A DNA stretch of 64,000 nt from Flavobacteriaceae bacterium UJ101 (GTDB lineage: Bacteria > Bacteroidota > Bacteroidia > Flavobacteriales > UJ101): NCBI GenBank assembly GCA_001880285.1, contig CP016269.1, positions 2,490,501 through 2,554,500 on the forward strand, in the 5' to 3' direction. The position numbers and the translations under genes were made by a program. Shown piece after piece: positions 1-8,974 of this stretch (position 1 is its first letter; each line of letters opens with the position of its first letter). The notes beneath the pieces are model-generated. The model did no database searches. It worked only from the letters and a program-made list of their open reading frames with translations, and was not told the DNA's origin.

Positions 1-178
1 TCTTTACATAACGGCGGTATTCTAACACATTATTCCCTCTCAATTTAGGAAAACCACTAACAATAACACGAAGAGGTTCTCCTCCTGTATGCATATCAAT
101 GGTTTTAATTTCATGCCAATCTTGAGGAGGAATAAAGGTGGTGTTTTTTAAAATATTTTGATAAGTATTTTTCATCAT
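1..178 (-). CDS. Proline racemase / trans-3-hydroxyproline dehydratase family protein, N-terminal part only
   Basis: Only the first 59 codons are inside the window and the gene runs off the left edge. The reading frame starts MMKNTYQNIL and contains DMHTGGEPLR, the hallmark N-terminal motif of the proline racemase fold, followed by GFPKLRGNN. Family members racemise proline, epimerise 4-hydroxyproline or dehydrate trans-3-hydroxy-L-proline. The catalytic cysteines that separate these activities lie outside the window. The start overlaps the stop of the upstream cyclodeaminase-family gene as ATGA, so the two are translationally coupled. That partner favours the dehydratase, whose product (pyrroline-2-carboxylate) the partner could reduce. 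Family call is firm, substrate is inferred. Confidence 0.85.
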   Translation of the reverse strand, partial: MMKNTYQNILKNTTFIPPQDWHEIKTIDMHTGGEPLRVIVSGFPKLRGNNVLEYRRYVK

Positions 179-1131
179 GAGGTGTATTGGTTATAATAAT
201 ATGTGGCTGCGGTTAAATCTTCTAAAGCATGCCCTACAGATTTAAAAAGGGTAATTTCTGAATTTGATTTTCGTGCAAAAATATTTTGAGAACATAATTT
301 GAATAAATCAGCTGGAATTTCATCTACTTTTAAAAGGCCTTTTTCTAGTGGAATGACAATATCTCCGCTTTCTTTTAGAGCCCCTTCATAAGAATCTACA
401 TAAACCGTGGCTTGTACAATGGCTTTATCATCAGCTTCTCTCATATCTCTTTTGTAAGATCCAACTAAATCGAGGTGTTGTCCTTTTTGTAAATGCTTTC
501 CTAAAATTAAAGGATCATTAGATAATGTGGCACTGGAAATAATATCTACTGTAGAAATCTTTTCTTCAATAGTTTTTACAGGGATTACTTGATAAGTTTT
601 ATTTTTTAATAATGAAGAAATTTGTTGTGCTTTTTGATAATTTCTACCATATATATACACTTTTTTAATAGGACGAACACTTGCATGAGCTTCTATTAAA
701 TGAGTGGACAAAGCTCCTGTACCAATCATCAATAAAGAAGAAGCATCCTTTTTAGATAGATAAGAAGAAGCTAAAGCTGAAGCAGCAGCAGTTCTTTTTA
801 CAGTTAATGTTTTTGCATCTAAAATAGCTTTTACGGATCCATTTTGAGCATCTAAATAAACATATAATCCTTGAATTGAAGGAAGATTATATTGTGTGTT
901 TTGAGGATTTACTGTGACAATTTTTACTCCAGCTTCTTGATTAGGATTCCATGCTGGCATTAGTAAAAGTGTACTAGGAATTTGTTCTTTAGAATTTTGA
1001 AAATCATGATGATGTCTTAAAGGAACTTGAACTGTATTCGATGAAAAAGCATCGCGAAGTGTTTCTATAAGTTTATTGAAATGGGTGTTTTGTTCAATAA
1101 ATTGACAATCTAACATCAGAATATTCTTCAT
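175..1131 (-). CDS. Ornithine cyclodeaminase / mu-crystallin family protein, probable delta-1-pyrroline-2-carboxylate reductase
   Basis: 318 residues, the usual length of the family. Visible landmarks are the substrate lysine region GVKIVTVNP (about residue 69), the LTVKRTAAASALAS helix (about 109-122), the Rossmann glycine motif MIGTGALSTH (about 135) and KRDMREADD (about 228), which carries the conserved acidic residue. Members either deaminate ornithine to proline or reduce cyclic imines with NAD(P)H. The 4-bp overlap with a proline-racemase-family gene suggests the second role: reducing pyrroline-2-carboxylate made from trans-3-hydroxyproline to L-proline in the cytosol. Ornithine cyclodeaminase or a simple ketimine reductase remain possible. 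No signal peptide. Confidence 0.85.
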   Translation of the reverse strand: MKNILMLDCQFIEQNTHFNKLIETLRDAFSSNTVQVPLRHHHDFQNSKEQIPSTLLLMPAWNPNQEAGVKIVTVNPQNTQYNLPSIQGLYVYLDAQNGSVKAILDAKTLTVKRTAAASALASSYLSKKDASSLLMIGTGALSTHLIEAHASVRPIKKVYIYGRNYQKAQQISSLLKNKTYQVIPVKTIEEKISTVDIISSATLSNDPLILGKHLQKGQHLDLVGSYKRDMREADDKAIVQATVYVDSYEGALKESGDIVIPLEKGLLKVDEIPADLFKLCSQNIFARKSNSEITLFKSVGHALEDLTAATYYYNQYTS

Positions 1132-1283
1132 TATGATATATTTTTCTAAAAATAATGAAATATCTATACTAATAGATGATTAACTTATATTTTGCTAAAA
1201 TTGTATGATTGTATGTTAAAATCATATTCTTTTTTGAGTTTTCTTTTAGTACTTTTAGTTTACTTAATGGATAAATAAGGAAT

Positions 1284-2585
1284 ATGATTTTAAAAAATAA
1301 AAAGCTTTTAGTAGTACCTTTTGTGATATTATTTTTAAGTCTATGTATTGCTCAGGAAAATACAATTTATGAACAAGGAACACTCAATGAGAAATTGCAT
1401 CTGTTATTTCCTTCAGCTAATATAACACCTATTGAAGTATTAGGAGATTTTAAAGAAACCTATCAAATTATATTAGAGGAACCTTTAGATCATGAAAGAC
1501 CAGAAAAAGGAACATTTAAACATTATATGTATTTATCTCATAAGGGATATGATTTACCTACTGTAATAGAAACGGAAGGATATAGTGCTCAAAATAAAAT
1601 AACAGAATTGAGTACTCTTTTAAATGGTAACCAACTTATTGTAGAATATCGTTTTTACGGAAAATCGAGACCAGAAACTATTCCTTGGGAGTATTTAACG
1701 AATGATCAAGCTATTGAAGATTATCATACAATTGTAACAAAGTTGAAAAAGATTTATTCAGGAAAATGGATTTCTACTGGAATAAGTAAAGGAGGTGAAA
1801 CTACATTAATTTATAAATCAAAATATCCAAAAGATGTTGAAGTTGCTGTTCCTTATGTAGCTCCTATAATTAATACGACAGAAGATCCAAGAACGGATCA
1901 TCATATTAAAACAGTTGGTACCAAAGAATGCAGAGATAAAATAATAACATTTCAACGTACTGTACTAAAGAATAGACAAAAAGTTTTAAAAGAAGTAAAT
2001 CAGTATATAACGGCAAAAGACATGCACTTTACTGAAGTTCCAATTGAAGAGGCTTTAGAATATGCTATTTTAGAGTTTCCTTTTTCTTTTTGGCAATGGG
2101 GAGGTGATTGTGCTGAGATTCCTACCAGTAAAAGTAATCAAAAAGAACAATTTGATTATCTGAATAAAATTGTAGGGATTAGTTTTTATAATGATGCAAC
2201 TTATTATCGTTTGTTACCTTCTTATTATCAACACATGAAAGAATTAGGGTATTATGGTTTTGATACAACGCCTGTTAAAGATTTATTACAAATTGTGCAT
2301 CGACCTACTAACCGTCGTTTTGCACCTAAAGATGTAGATTTAACCTATAACCCAAATTATATGAAAGAAGTAAGAAACTTTTTAGAAAATAAAGGGGATC
2401 ATATTTTATATATTTATGGAGAGTATGATACATGGGGAGCTTGTGCACCTTCTCCAAAAAGGTATGTTAAAGCTTTAAAGATGATTAAAGAGAAAGGAAG
2501 TCATAAAACACGTATTAAGGATTTTTCAAAAAAAGATCAAAAGAAAATACTAGAAAAGTTAGATGAATGGCTTAATATAAAATAA
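1284..2585 (+). CDS. Secreted S37-family prolyl (tripeptidyl) aminopeptidase
   Basis: 433 residues with a Sec signal peptide (hydrophobic run at residues 8-22, cleavage near CIAQE). The nucleophile elbow is G166-I-S168-K-G170, in the stretch STGISKGGETT typical of peptidase family S37 (the PS-10 type of Streptomyces). D382 in YGEYDTWGA and H407 in GSHKTR fit the rest of the triad. S37 enzymes release short, often proline-containing peptides from protein N-termini, here probably in the periplasm or outside the cell. It is divergent from the hydroxyproline-type genes, which suggests use of proline-rich (collagen-like) peptides. No T9SS sorting domain is seen. Confidence 0.85.
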   Translation: MILKNKKLLVVPFVILFLSLCIAQENTIYEQGTLNEKLHLLFPSANITPIEVLGDFKETYQIILEEPLDHERPEKGTFKHYMYLSHKGYDLPTVIETEGYSAQNKITELSTLLNGNQLIVEYRFYGKSRPETIPWEYLTNDQAIEDYHTIVTKLKKIYSGKWISTGISKGGETTLIYKSKYPKDVEVAVPYVAPIINTTEDPRTDHHIKTVGTKECRDKIITFQRTVLKNRQKVLKEVNQYITAKDMHFTEVPIEEALEYAILEFPFSFWQWGGDCAEIPTSKSNQKEQFDYLNKIVGISFYNDATYYRLLPSYYQHMKELGYYGFDTTPVKDLLQIVHRPTNRRFAPKDVDLTYNPNYMKEVRNFLENKGDHILYIYGEYDTWGACAPSPKRYVKALKMIKEKGSHKTRIKDFSKKDQKKILEKLDEWLNIK

Positions 2586-2835
2586 TTCTTGTACTGTCAA
2601 ACAAGAACACTATATGGTTTATGGAATATATTTAAAGATGTATTTAAATGATAATTATATAGATAAGATGTGTTATATTGTCGATAGAAAGCCTTTATAA
2701 ATCGATAGAATAATTTTTCAATATATGAAATTAAAATTTATGCTTGATGAAATTGTTTCTATAATTGGTTTTCAATAGATTATAAATGTTTAAATTACAT
2801 TTAATTTTAAAAAAAAATGTATCATTTAGTAAGCT

Positions 2836-2863
2836 TTTGAGATGTCTTATTACGATAATTTTG
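2836..2863 (+). promoter_or_regulatory. Candidate promoter of the surface-protein operon
   Basis: A TAATTTTG box at 2856-2863 matches the Bacteroidota -7 consensus TAnnTTTG. TTTG at 2836-2839 lies 16 bases upstream, slightly closer than the usual 17-23. If used, transcription starts near 2870 and leaves a leader of about 420 bases before the ATG at 3289. I found no better box nearer the gene. Confidence 0.4.
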
Positions 2864-2971
2864 TATTTAATAACAAAATAAACACTAGAAAAATTTAATA
2901 TGGGGAAAAAATACTTCTATTATATAGAGTCGTTTTAAGACTTATTCTATATTATAAGATAAAGGGGAATT

Positions 2972-3001
2972 GTATAAAATGTACTAGTGTATAGTTTATA
3001 C
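2972..3001. repeat. Imperfect inverted repeat in the operon leader
   Basis: A 30-base dyad begins GTATAAA and ends TTTATAC, with further partial matches inside (about 11 of 15 positions pair). It lies about 290 bases before the first operon gene. It could be an operator or an RNA hairpin. In such AT-rich DNA chance is also plausible. Confidence 0.3.
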
Positions 3002-3288
3002 AAAATTTTTGTAAATGATTAGGAAAATAATATAAAAAATTATGGGGGAAATGTATATTATTACTATATGAGATTATAATCTACAAAGATATACTATAGA
3101 TATTATTGAAGGGGAACATAATATTTAGTCTTTTTTTTATGAGAAAATCATAAGAAACACTTACAGATTATTTATCAATCACAATATTGAGTTAAAGTAA
3201 AATTTAAAAGTACAATACTATATGTATACTTATATGTATTAGGTATTGGCATACGTCATATTATACAATAAAAACAAATTAAATATTT

Positions 3289-3786
3289 ATGGGGAAATTA
3301 GTTAGTGGACTACTACTATTATGTGGAATAATAGTGAATGCTCAAGTAGCAATAGAGAAGGCATCTGTAGATGGAGATGGACTTCTAGATTTTGCACCGA
3401 ATACAAAAAAGGGAATCATATTACCTTCAGTAACCAGTACACCAGGAGTGGTAGAAGGGACATTAGTGTTTGATGCAAATGATAAGAAAATAAAGTATTA
3501 CAATGGTTCTTGGGTAGAATTATCGGAAGAGACTGGAACAGCAAGAACCCAAACGAATACGGTTAGTGAATCAGTAACATCGGGACAAGGAGTAATCATT
3601 GGAGCAGAAACTTCAAGTGCACCAGGAGTATTAGTGTTAGAGTCAAGCGATAAAGCTTTAATCTTACCTAAGGTAGCATCACCACATTTAAATGTAGTGA
3701 ATCCATCACCAGGGATGATTTGCTATGATACAGAGAATCAAACATTATCTGTTTTTAATGGTTCAGTTTGGGAGTTTTGGGAATAA
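3289..3786 (+). CDS. Small secreted protein with two 'G-M-x-x-Y-D-T ... W' modules
   Basis: 165 residues with a signal peptide (MGKLVSGLLLLCGIIVNAQ, cleavage after NA or NAQ). The mature part has two copies of a module common in secreted Bacteroidota proteins. Copy one runs from KKGIILPSVTS to YYNGSWVEL (about residues 40-78) and copy two from KALILPKVASP to FNGSVWEFWE (about 121-165). Each reads roughly 'ILP.V.S ... G...YD ... NGSW'. The same module ends the last protein of the operon, so the operon is bracketed by it. Function unknown; probably a surface or filament component. First gene of the run, 18 bases before the next. Confidence 0.7.
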   Translation: MGKLVSGLLLLCGIIVNAQVAIEKASVDGDGLLDFAPNTKKGIILPSVTSTPGVVEGTLVFDANDKKIKYYNGSWVELSEETGTARTQTNTVSESVTSGQGVIIGAETSSAPGVLVLESSDKALILPKVASPHLNVVNPSPGMICYDTENQTLSVFNGSVWEFWE

Positions 3787-3804
3787 TTTATTAATGAAAA
3801 AGAT

Positions 3805-6800
3805 ATGAAAATAAAAAATATAAAATTAGTAAGTAGACTGTTTCTTATAGTTTATTTTAGTGTGATTGCGTTAATAAATGCACAGACTACTACACCACCA
3901 ATGAATGTTGAAAATCAAATCAATTATTGCCCTAACCCAGGCTATGCAGGTGGTACGGGATATACACCATATGTAAGTGCTATAGCAGTTAATAAGGATG
4001 GAGAAATAGGTACTATAGGGAATTATGAAACTTATGATGGAAATACTGCACCAAATGTTTATGTACATAATGCAGATTTTACTTCAAGTACATCAGCTCC
4101 AGTTTCTAACTCTACGATTGATTCAGGAGGAAATAATCAAATAGAAGCACTACAAAATGGTGATTTTATATATGTAAATCAAGGAGCAGGTAATTACTAT
4201 AATACTATATATAGAATTGCTAACGATGGAAGTAGGACACAATTTGCTTCACAATTAAGACCTACAAGAAATATCTTAGAAATTTATCCATCAGAATTAG
4301 GAGATTATATCTGGGCGGCTCATCAAGGCTTAAAAATGGTGAAGTTATCAAGTAATGATGGTTCTATATTACAAACAATTAATACTACAGGAGAAGTTTC
4401 AGATATTGAAGAACTTTCTAATGGGCAAATTTTAGTAGTAGAAAGTCGTAAAGTAAAAAAGTATAATGCTGATGGAAGTTTAGATACAAGTTTTAACCCT
4501 CCTAATTTTAGTACGTTTGCAATTGATTTAGATGTTCAAAGTGATGGTAAAATTATTGTGGTAGGACGTTTTACTGTAAATGGCTCTAAAGGTTTAGCTC
4601 GATTAAATTCAGATGGAAGTATTGATACTTCTTTTTCACCTATTAAAACTTTAACGGTAAAAAGTGGAGCAGGAGAGAAAGGTGCTTTGGGTTTATCAAA
4701 GGTTGAAATAGGTACTAATGATGAAATTTATGTAGGAGCTGGATTTAATACCATTAATGAACATTGGATTACTGATTTAGCTAAGTTTGATAAAGATGGT
4801 AATTTTGATAAAGAATTTAAATTAAATACAAAAGGTTCTAGAGGAGTTCGAGACTTTTTTATTCAAAAAGATGGAAAATTAGTATTAGGGACGAGTCATA
4901 TGGGGTACAGTAATTTACTTCATGACGGATTAGTAAGAATTCATTCTAATGGTATTCCTGATACGAAAGTAAATGCAGATTTAGGATCTAATTCAGGTTA
5001 TCCATATGAACTTCCTAATGGAGACGAATTATTAATTGCTGTTCATCCAGCTGAAGGTGGATATCCAATTTTAGGATATGAGTTTTCAGAATCGGCTAAT
5101 TTTAATGAAGAAGGATATTTTTCTACACCTTATGCTAATGTAGATGAACCATGGACAATAGGACAATTTGAGTATGATTTGGTTAATAATCAATATTATG
5201 TTTCATATTATGGTAATGAGATTAGAGCTTATGATATTAATGATACTGCAGATGAATCTACTGATTTAAAATGGAGAATAACTAATTTGCCTAATACAGT
5301 TCAAGTTCGTGAATTAGCAGTTAGTAAAGATGGTAAATATGTATGGTGTAATCAGGCTGATCGACATTCAGTTTATGATGCCGTTACAGGAAATAGATTA
5401 GCAACCAAATCAATCAGTGCATTATGTAGTTCTGATTATCAAATAGGTAATGATAATAAATTGGTCCATGTTAGAACTACTAATACACCTAGAAGATATT
5501 CATTAGTAAGAACCGATTATAAAGGAGACAACCTTGAAGCTATTACAATCCAAGATGGATTGACTTTAAATGGTGCAAGCAATATTGCAACATCAAAAAT
5601 TAAATTTTATACTTCAACCGATTTTTACATAGGAGATAGTAATAAATTGTGGAAGTTTAAATTAGTGACAAGCAAAACTGATTTAACTCCAAATCCGAAT
5701 GGAACTCACGCCATATTAGATACCGATTTTGCAGAAAATGGAATATTAAACTTTACTACTTCTACAGGTGAGCCAGGTATTAATAATACTAAACAAGGAG
5801 GAGTTTCAGCTTCTAATGTTGACAAATGGGCTGTTGATAGTTCAGGTAATGTTTATATTGATGGAGGAGGTAACGTAACGAATCAATGTTATGCAAAATA
5901 TAATATTATAAAAATATCAAATACAGGAGAAGTTAATGTGAACTTTATTAATGTCGTTTATAGAGATCATATAGGACAAGTTGGACCTCCAACATCTAAT
6001 GTACAACGGTTAGCATTAGATGTAGGTACTTTGGGTACTTCTCCAATTGATACCGATGGTGATGGAATTCCAGATGTAACGGATTTAGATGATGACAATG
6101 ACGGTATTCCTGATTCAGTAGAAGAAGCTACAGCATCTAATAATGGAGATACCGATGGAGACGGTATTCCGGATAGCTTAGATTTAGATTCAGATAACGA
6201 TGGATTACCAGACTTATTAGAAAGTGGAATTCCAGAAGATCAAATTACAGATTTAGATAAGAATAATGATGGAGTAATTGATTCAACTGTTCCAGTAGGA
6301 GAAAATGGAATTGCAGACTCATTAGAACCAGACAATACAGATGGAGGAACATCAAAAGATGATGTTGATTACGATAATGATGGGACCAAAGATTCACCAA
6401 AAGATACGGATGGTGATGGAACACCAGATTTCCAAGATATAGATAGCGATAATGATGGTATTTCTGATTTAGTAGAAGGTGGAACAAATTCAGCATTAGA
6501 TGCAAATAATGATGGTAAGGTTGATAATACAGCAGATACTGATGGAGATGGAATTGCAGATATTATAGATGATAATGATAATGGTTTTGGAGGTGATGAA
6601 TCACAAAATGCACCAGACACGGATAGTGATGGTATTCCGGACTATCAAGATTTAGATAGTGATGATGATGGAATTAACGATGTAGAAGAGGCTGGAGTTC
6701 CAGATACAAATGGAGACGGAATGGATGATACGCCGAATACCTCATTAGCAGATGGGGACAATTTACCTGAAACAGATGGTAAGCCAAACTATCAAGAACC

Positions 6801-7335
6801 AAACGGCCCTGTAATCACTGGTCCAGATACGGATCAAGATGGAATCAAAGATTCAGTTGATGGTTTACCAAATGAATTTGGAGATGCGCCAATAGCAACG
6901 ACACCAGATTATTTTCCAAGAATTTTCACAAGTAATACGATTATTACAGAAGATTCAGAATCAGTTGATTTTGTTGTGATGATAGGAGAGATAGAAGGTG
7001 GAGATTCCAATGGAACAGACCCTATTGAGTTTGTGATCGTAAAACAATCGGAGTTATCGATTGATTTTGATACAACGTTAACCACATTGAATGGAAGAAC
7101 GGTTAACAATAAGGACTGGAAACTGGAAGAAGATGACTTTACGTATAAGTTTATTTACACAGGAAATGGAGGGATCTTTGCTGGTGATAGCGCGAGTATG
7201 GTTGGTGTAAATGCAACGTTTACCCCGCAATCAGGAACGAAAGGGACGTATCCATTAAAAGTTACGATTCAAGCAGGTTCAGGAGGCGAGACGAACTCTA
7301 AGAATAATGTAGATATAGATTATATAGAATTTTAA
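3805..7335 (+). CDS. Large secreted protein: delta-60 repeat propeller, thrombospondin type-3 calcium repeats, C-terminal beta-sandwich
   Basis: 1176 residues with a signal peptide ending near LINAQT. Residues about 30-740 contain delta-60 type repeats ([36 protein letters not shown]), suggesting a beta-propeller. Residues about 750-1030 are a chain of DTDGDGIPD / DSDNDGLPD elements typical of thrombospondin type-3 repeats that bind calcium. The last 130 or so residues form a domain with NNKDW and a F-x-G-x-SAS motif, shared with the next protein. No T9SS type A or type B sorting domain is recognisable at the C-terminus, so the export route is unclear. Likely an adhesin or surface-layer component. 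Confidence 0.75.
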   Translation: MKIKNIKLVSRLFLIVYFSVIALINAQTTTPPMNVENQINYCPNPGYAGGTGYTPYVSAIAVNKDGEIGTIGNYETYDGNTAPNVYVHNADFTSSTSAPVSNSTIDSGGNNQIEALQNGDFIYVNQGAGNYYNTIYRIANDGSRTQFASQLRPTRNILEIYPSELGDYIWAAHQGLKMVKLSSNDGSILQTINTTGEVSDIEELSNGQILVVESRKVKKYNADGSLDTSFNPPNFSTFAIDLDVQSDGKIIVVGRFTVNGSKGLARLNSDGSIDTSFSPIKTLTVKSGAGEKGALGLSKVEIGTNDEIYVGAGFNTINEHWITDLAKFDKDGNFDKEFKLNTKGSRGVRDFFIQKDGKLVLGTSHMGYSNLLHDGLVRIHSNGIPDTKVNADLGSNSGYPYELPNGDELLIAVHPAEGGYPILGYEFSESANFNEEGYFSTPYANVDEPWTIGQFEYDLVNNQYYVSYYGNEIRAYDINDTADESTDLKWRITNLPNTVQVRELAVSKDGKYVWCNQADRHSVYDAVTGNRLATKSISALCSSDYQIGNDNKLVHVRTTNTPRRYSLVRTDYKGDNLEAITIQDGLTLNGASNIATSKIKFYTSTDFYIGDSNKLWKFKLVTSKTDLTPNPNGTHAILDTDFAENGILNFTTSTGEPGINNTKQGGVSASNVDKWAVDSSGNVYIDGGGNVTNQCYAKYNIIKISNTGEVNVNFINVVYRDHIGQVGPPTSNVQRLALDVGTLGTSPIDTDGDGIPDVTDLDDDNDGIPDSVEEATASNNGDTDGDGIPDSLDLDSDNDGLPDLLESGIPEDQITDLDKNNDGVIDSTVPVGENGIADSLEPDNTDGGTSKDDVDYDNDGTKDSPKDTDGDGTPDFQDIDSDNDGISDLVEGGTNSALDANNDGKVDNTADTDGDGIADIIDDNDNGFGGDESQNAPDTDSDGIPDYQDLDSDDDGINDVEEAGVPDTNGDGMDDTPNTSLADGDNLPETDGKPNYQEPNGPVITGPDTDQDGIKDSVDGLPNEFGDAPIATTPDYFPRIFTSNTIITEDSESVDFVVMIGEIEGGDSNGTDPIEFVIVKQSELSIDFDTTLTTLNGRTVNNKDWKLEEDDFTYKFIYTGNGGIFAGDSASMVGVNATFTPQSGTKGTYPLKVTIQAGSGGETNSKNNVDIDYIEF

Positions 7336-7351
7336 TAAGGGATAGAGAAAG

Positions 7352-8962
7352 ATGAATAGATATAAAAAAATAGCAGCAGCATTGTGTGTTTTCTTATTTG
7401 CGAGTGAGCAGGTAAGTGGACAGGCTGTACAAGCATCAAATGCGTTAATCTCACCTGTACCATTGAATACGGTAGAGAATAAAGGGACGGGATTGGCTAG
7501 TTTTACGTTTCATGAGACCTCAGGAGTAGCGGCACCGGCCTCTACGAATTTTGGGGCGAATATATTGATACAGATCGATATGGCGAATGTTGATCTACAG
7601 GATCAAGATACGAGTTTGATAACGGGAGATTTGTTGGAATATTTTACGGTAAGTTACGATAGTAATACGAATAATATATCGTTTATGCAGAAGGCGGAAT
7701 ATCCAGCCTCGAAGAATACGGTAGTACGTATTCCGATAGCGGTAACGGGCAATACGGTAGAGGCGGTATCACAGAATGGATTTAATGTAAATTTAACGGC
7801 ATTGGATCCTGATACGGATGCACAAGGAAATACATCCCGTTTCACGTATACAGAAGCAAATCCTGATACGGATGGAGATGGAATTCCAGACAGTGTTGAT
7901 TTAGATGACGATAACGACGGTATTCCAGATAGCGTAGAAGGGTATAATTCGGATAATCCGGACCAATCGACGGATACGGATGGAGATGGGACACCAGATT
8001 ACTTGGATATCGATACGGACAATGACGGAATTCCAGACTTAATGGAGAGTGGCTTACCACAGAGTCAGATTGATGCCTTAGATACGGATAACGACGGTGT
8101 AATCGACCCGAGTCAAGAAGTAGGAACAAACGGAATAGTAGACAGCATAGAACCGGATAATAAAGATCAAGGTTTAACAGATGATAAGGTTGATTACAAT
8201 GATGATGGAACCAACGACAGTCCAAGAGATACGGATGGAGACAATGTAGGAGACTGGCGTGATTTGGATAGTGATAATGATGGGTTAAATGATGTGGTAG
8301 AAGGCGGAAGTGCTGATACGAACGGAGATGGTGAAGTAGATACCTCAGGAACGATCATCAGTACCTTACCAGAGACAGATGGCGACATTGATGTATTAAC
8401 CCCGAACAATCCAAACTTAACGGACACGGAAGATCCAGATGGAGACGGCGTAGTAGAAGGAACGGATACAGACGGTGATGGAATTATAGATATAACAGAT
8501 GGAAATCCGGAAGAATTTGGAGATGCACCATTCCCTGATTTCACGGTACAAATCTCATCTAGACCAGCGGTGATTGAAAATGGAGGAGCATTATCAATCC
8601 GTGTAAATGTAGTAGAGATTACAGGGAATCCATCTTTAGACGGGAAACCGGTAGTCGTAAGAATTCCAGAAGAAACGTTCTTTGATTTTAATTTCAATTC
8701 TGATTTAACAGAAGTTAGTGGAGAAGTGGTTAATAATACTGATTGGGAGTATTTAGGTAAGCAATTTGGCTTGCATACATTTAGATATAAACCAAGTACT
8801 TTCGAAGGCTTAACTTCAAGTGCCATAGGCTTTGAAGGAACGGTAGATTTTGAAGGTGTTAGTGATACGAGTATATCGGCCTTTGTAGTAGATACAAGTG
8901 GAGGAGAAGTTAACTTTACGAACAATCGAGATACAGAGAAATTAAATTTAAAGGGGAATTAA
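7352..8962 (+). CDS. Secreted thrombospondin type-3 repeat protein with N- and C-terminal beta-sandwich domains
   Basis: 536 residues with a signal peptide ending near VSGQA. Residues about 25-165 form a domain that resembles the start of the following protein (both have a WSYDS/VSYDS-like strand, a GF.VNLT motif and YT near the end). Residues about 170-400 are calcium-type repeats ([20 protein letters not shown]). Residues about 400-530 match the C-terminal domain of the preceding protein ([19 protein letters not shown]). It is thus a bridge sharing one module with each neighbour. Base composition is clearly higher in GC than the upstream half of the operon (31 of 60 bases at 7501-7560 by hand count). 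Spacing 16 bases upstream and 12 downstream. Confidence 0.75.
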   Translation: MNRYKKIAAALCVFLFASEQVSGQAVQASNALISPVPLNTVENKGTGLASFTFHETSGVAAPASTNFGANILIQIDMANVDLQDQDTSLITGDLLEYFTVSYDSNTNNISFMQKAEYPASKNTVVRIPIAVTGNTVEAVSQNGFNVNLTALDPDTDAQGNTSRFTYTEANPDTDGDGIPDSVDLDDDNDGIPDSVEGYNSDNPDQSTDTDGDGTPDYLDIDTDNDGIPDLMESGLPQSQIDALDTDNDGVIDPSQEVGTNGIVDSIEPDNKDQGLTDDKVDYNDDGTNDSPRDTDGDNVGDWRDLDSDNDGLNDVVEGGSADTNGDGEVDTSGTIISTLPETDGDIDVLTPNNPNLTDTEDPDGDGVVEGTDTDGDGIIDITDGNPEEFGDAPFPDFTVQISSRPAVIENGGALSIRVNVVEITGNPSLDGKPVVVRIPEETFFDFNFNSDLTEVSGEVVNNTDWEYLGKQFGLHTFRYKPSTFEGLTSSAIGFEGTVDFEGVSDTSISAFVVDTSGGEVNFTNNRDTEKLNLKGN

Positions 8963-8974
8963 AAGAGAATAAAA

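Larger units (their letters stand above)
2586..3288. other. Gene-free AT-rich leader region upstream of the surface-protein operon
   Basis: About 700 bases with no credible gene on either strand. The longest ATG frames are about a dozen codons, for example MGKKYFYYIESF at 2899. The stretch holds a possible promoter near 2836-2863, an imperfect dyad at 2972-3001 and five copies of GGGGAA at 2902, 2964, 3045, 3111 and 3291, the last inside the start of the first operon gene. G-runs stand out strongly in this AT-rich background. I see no terminator-type hairpin with a T-tract after the peptidase gene. Confidence 0.6.

Noticed and set aside
6050-6850. Possible CRISPR-like spaced repeats
   Set aside because: The repeats are in-frame codons for calcium-binding motifs, with irregular spacing and no unique spacers.
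8194-8925. 243-codon open frame on the minus strand, rich in Ser and Pro
   Set aside because: It is antisense to the calcium-repeat gene at 7352-8962; the repetitive GAT/GAC-rich codons create stop-free shadows. No signal, fold or start context. The same holds for 6245-6505, 6369-6620 and 7842-8225.
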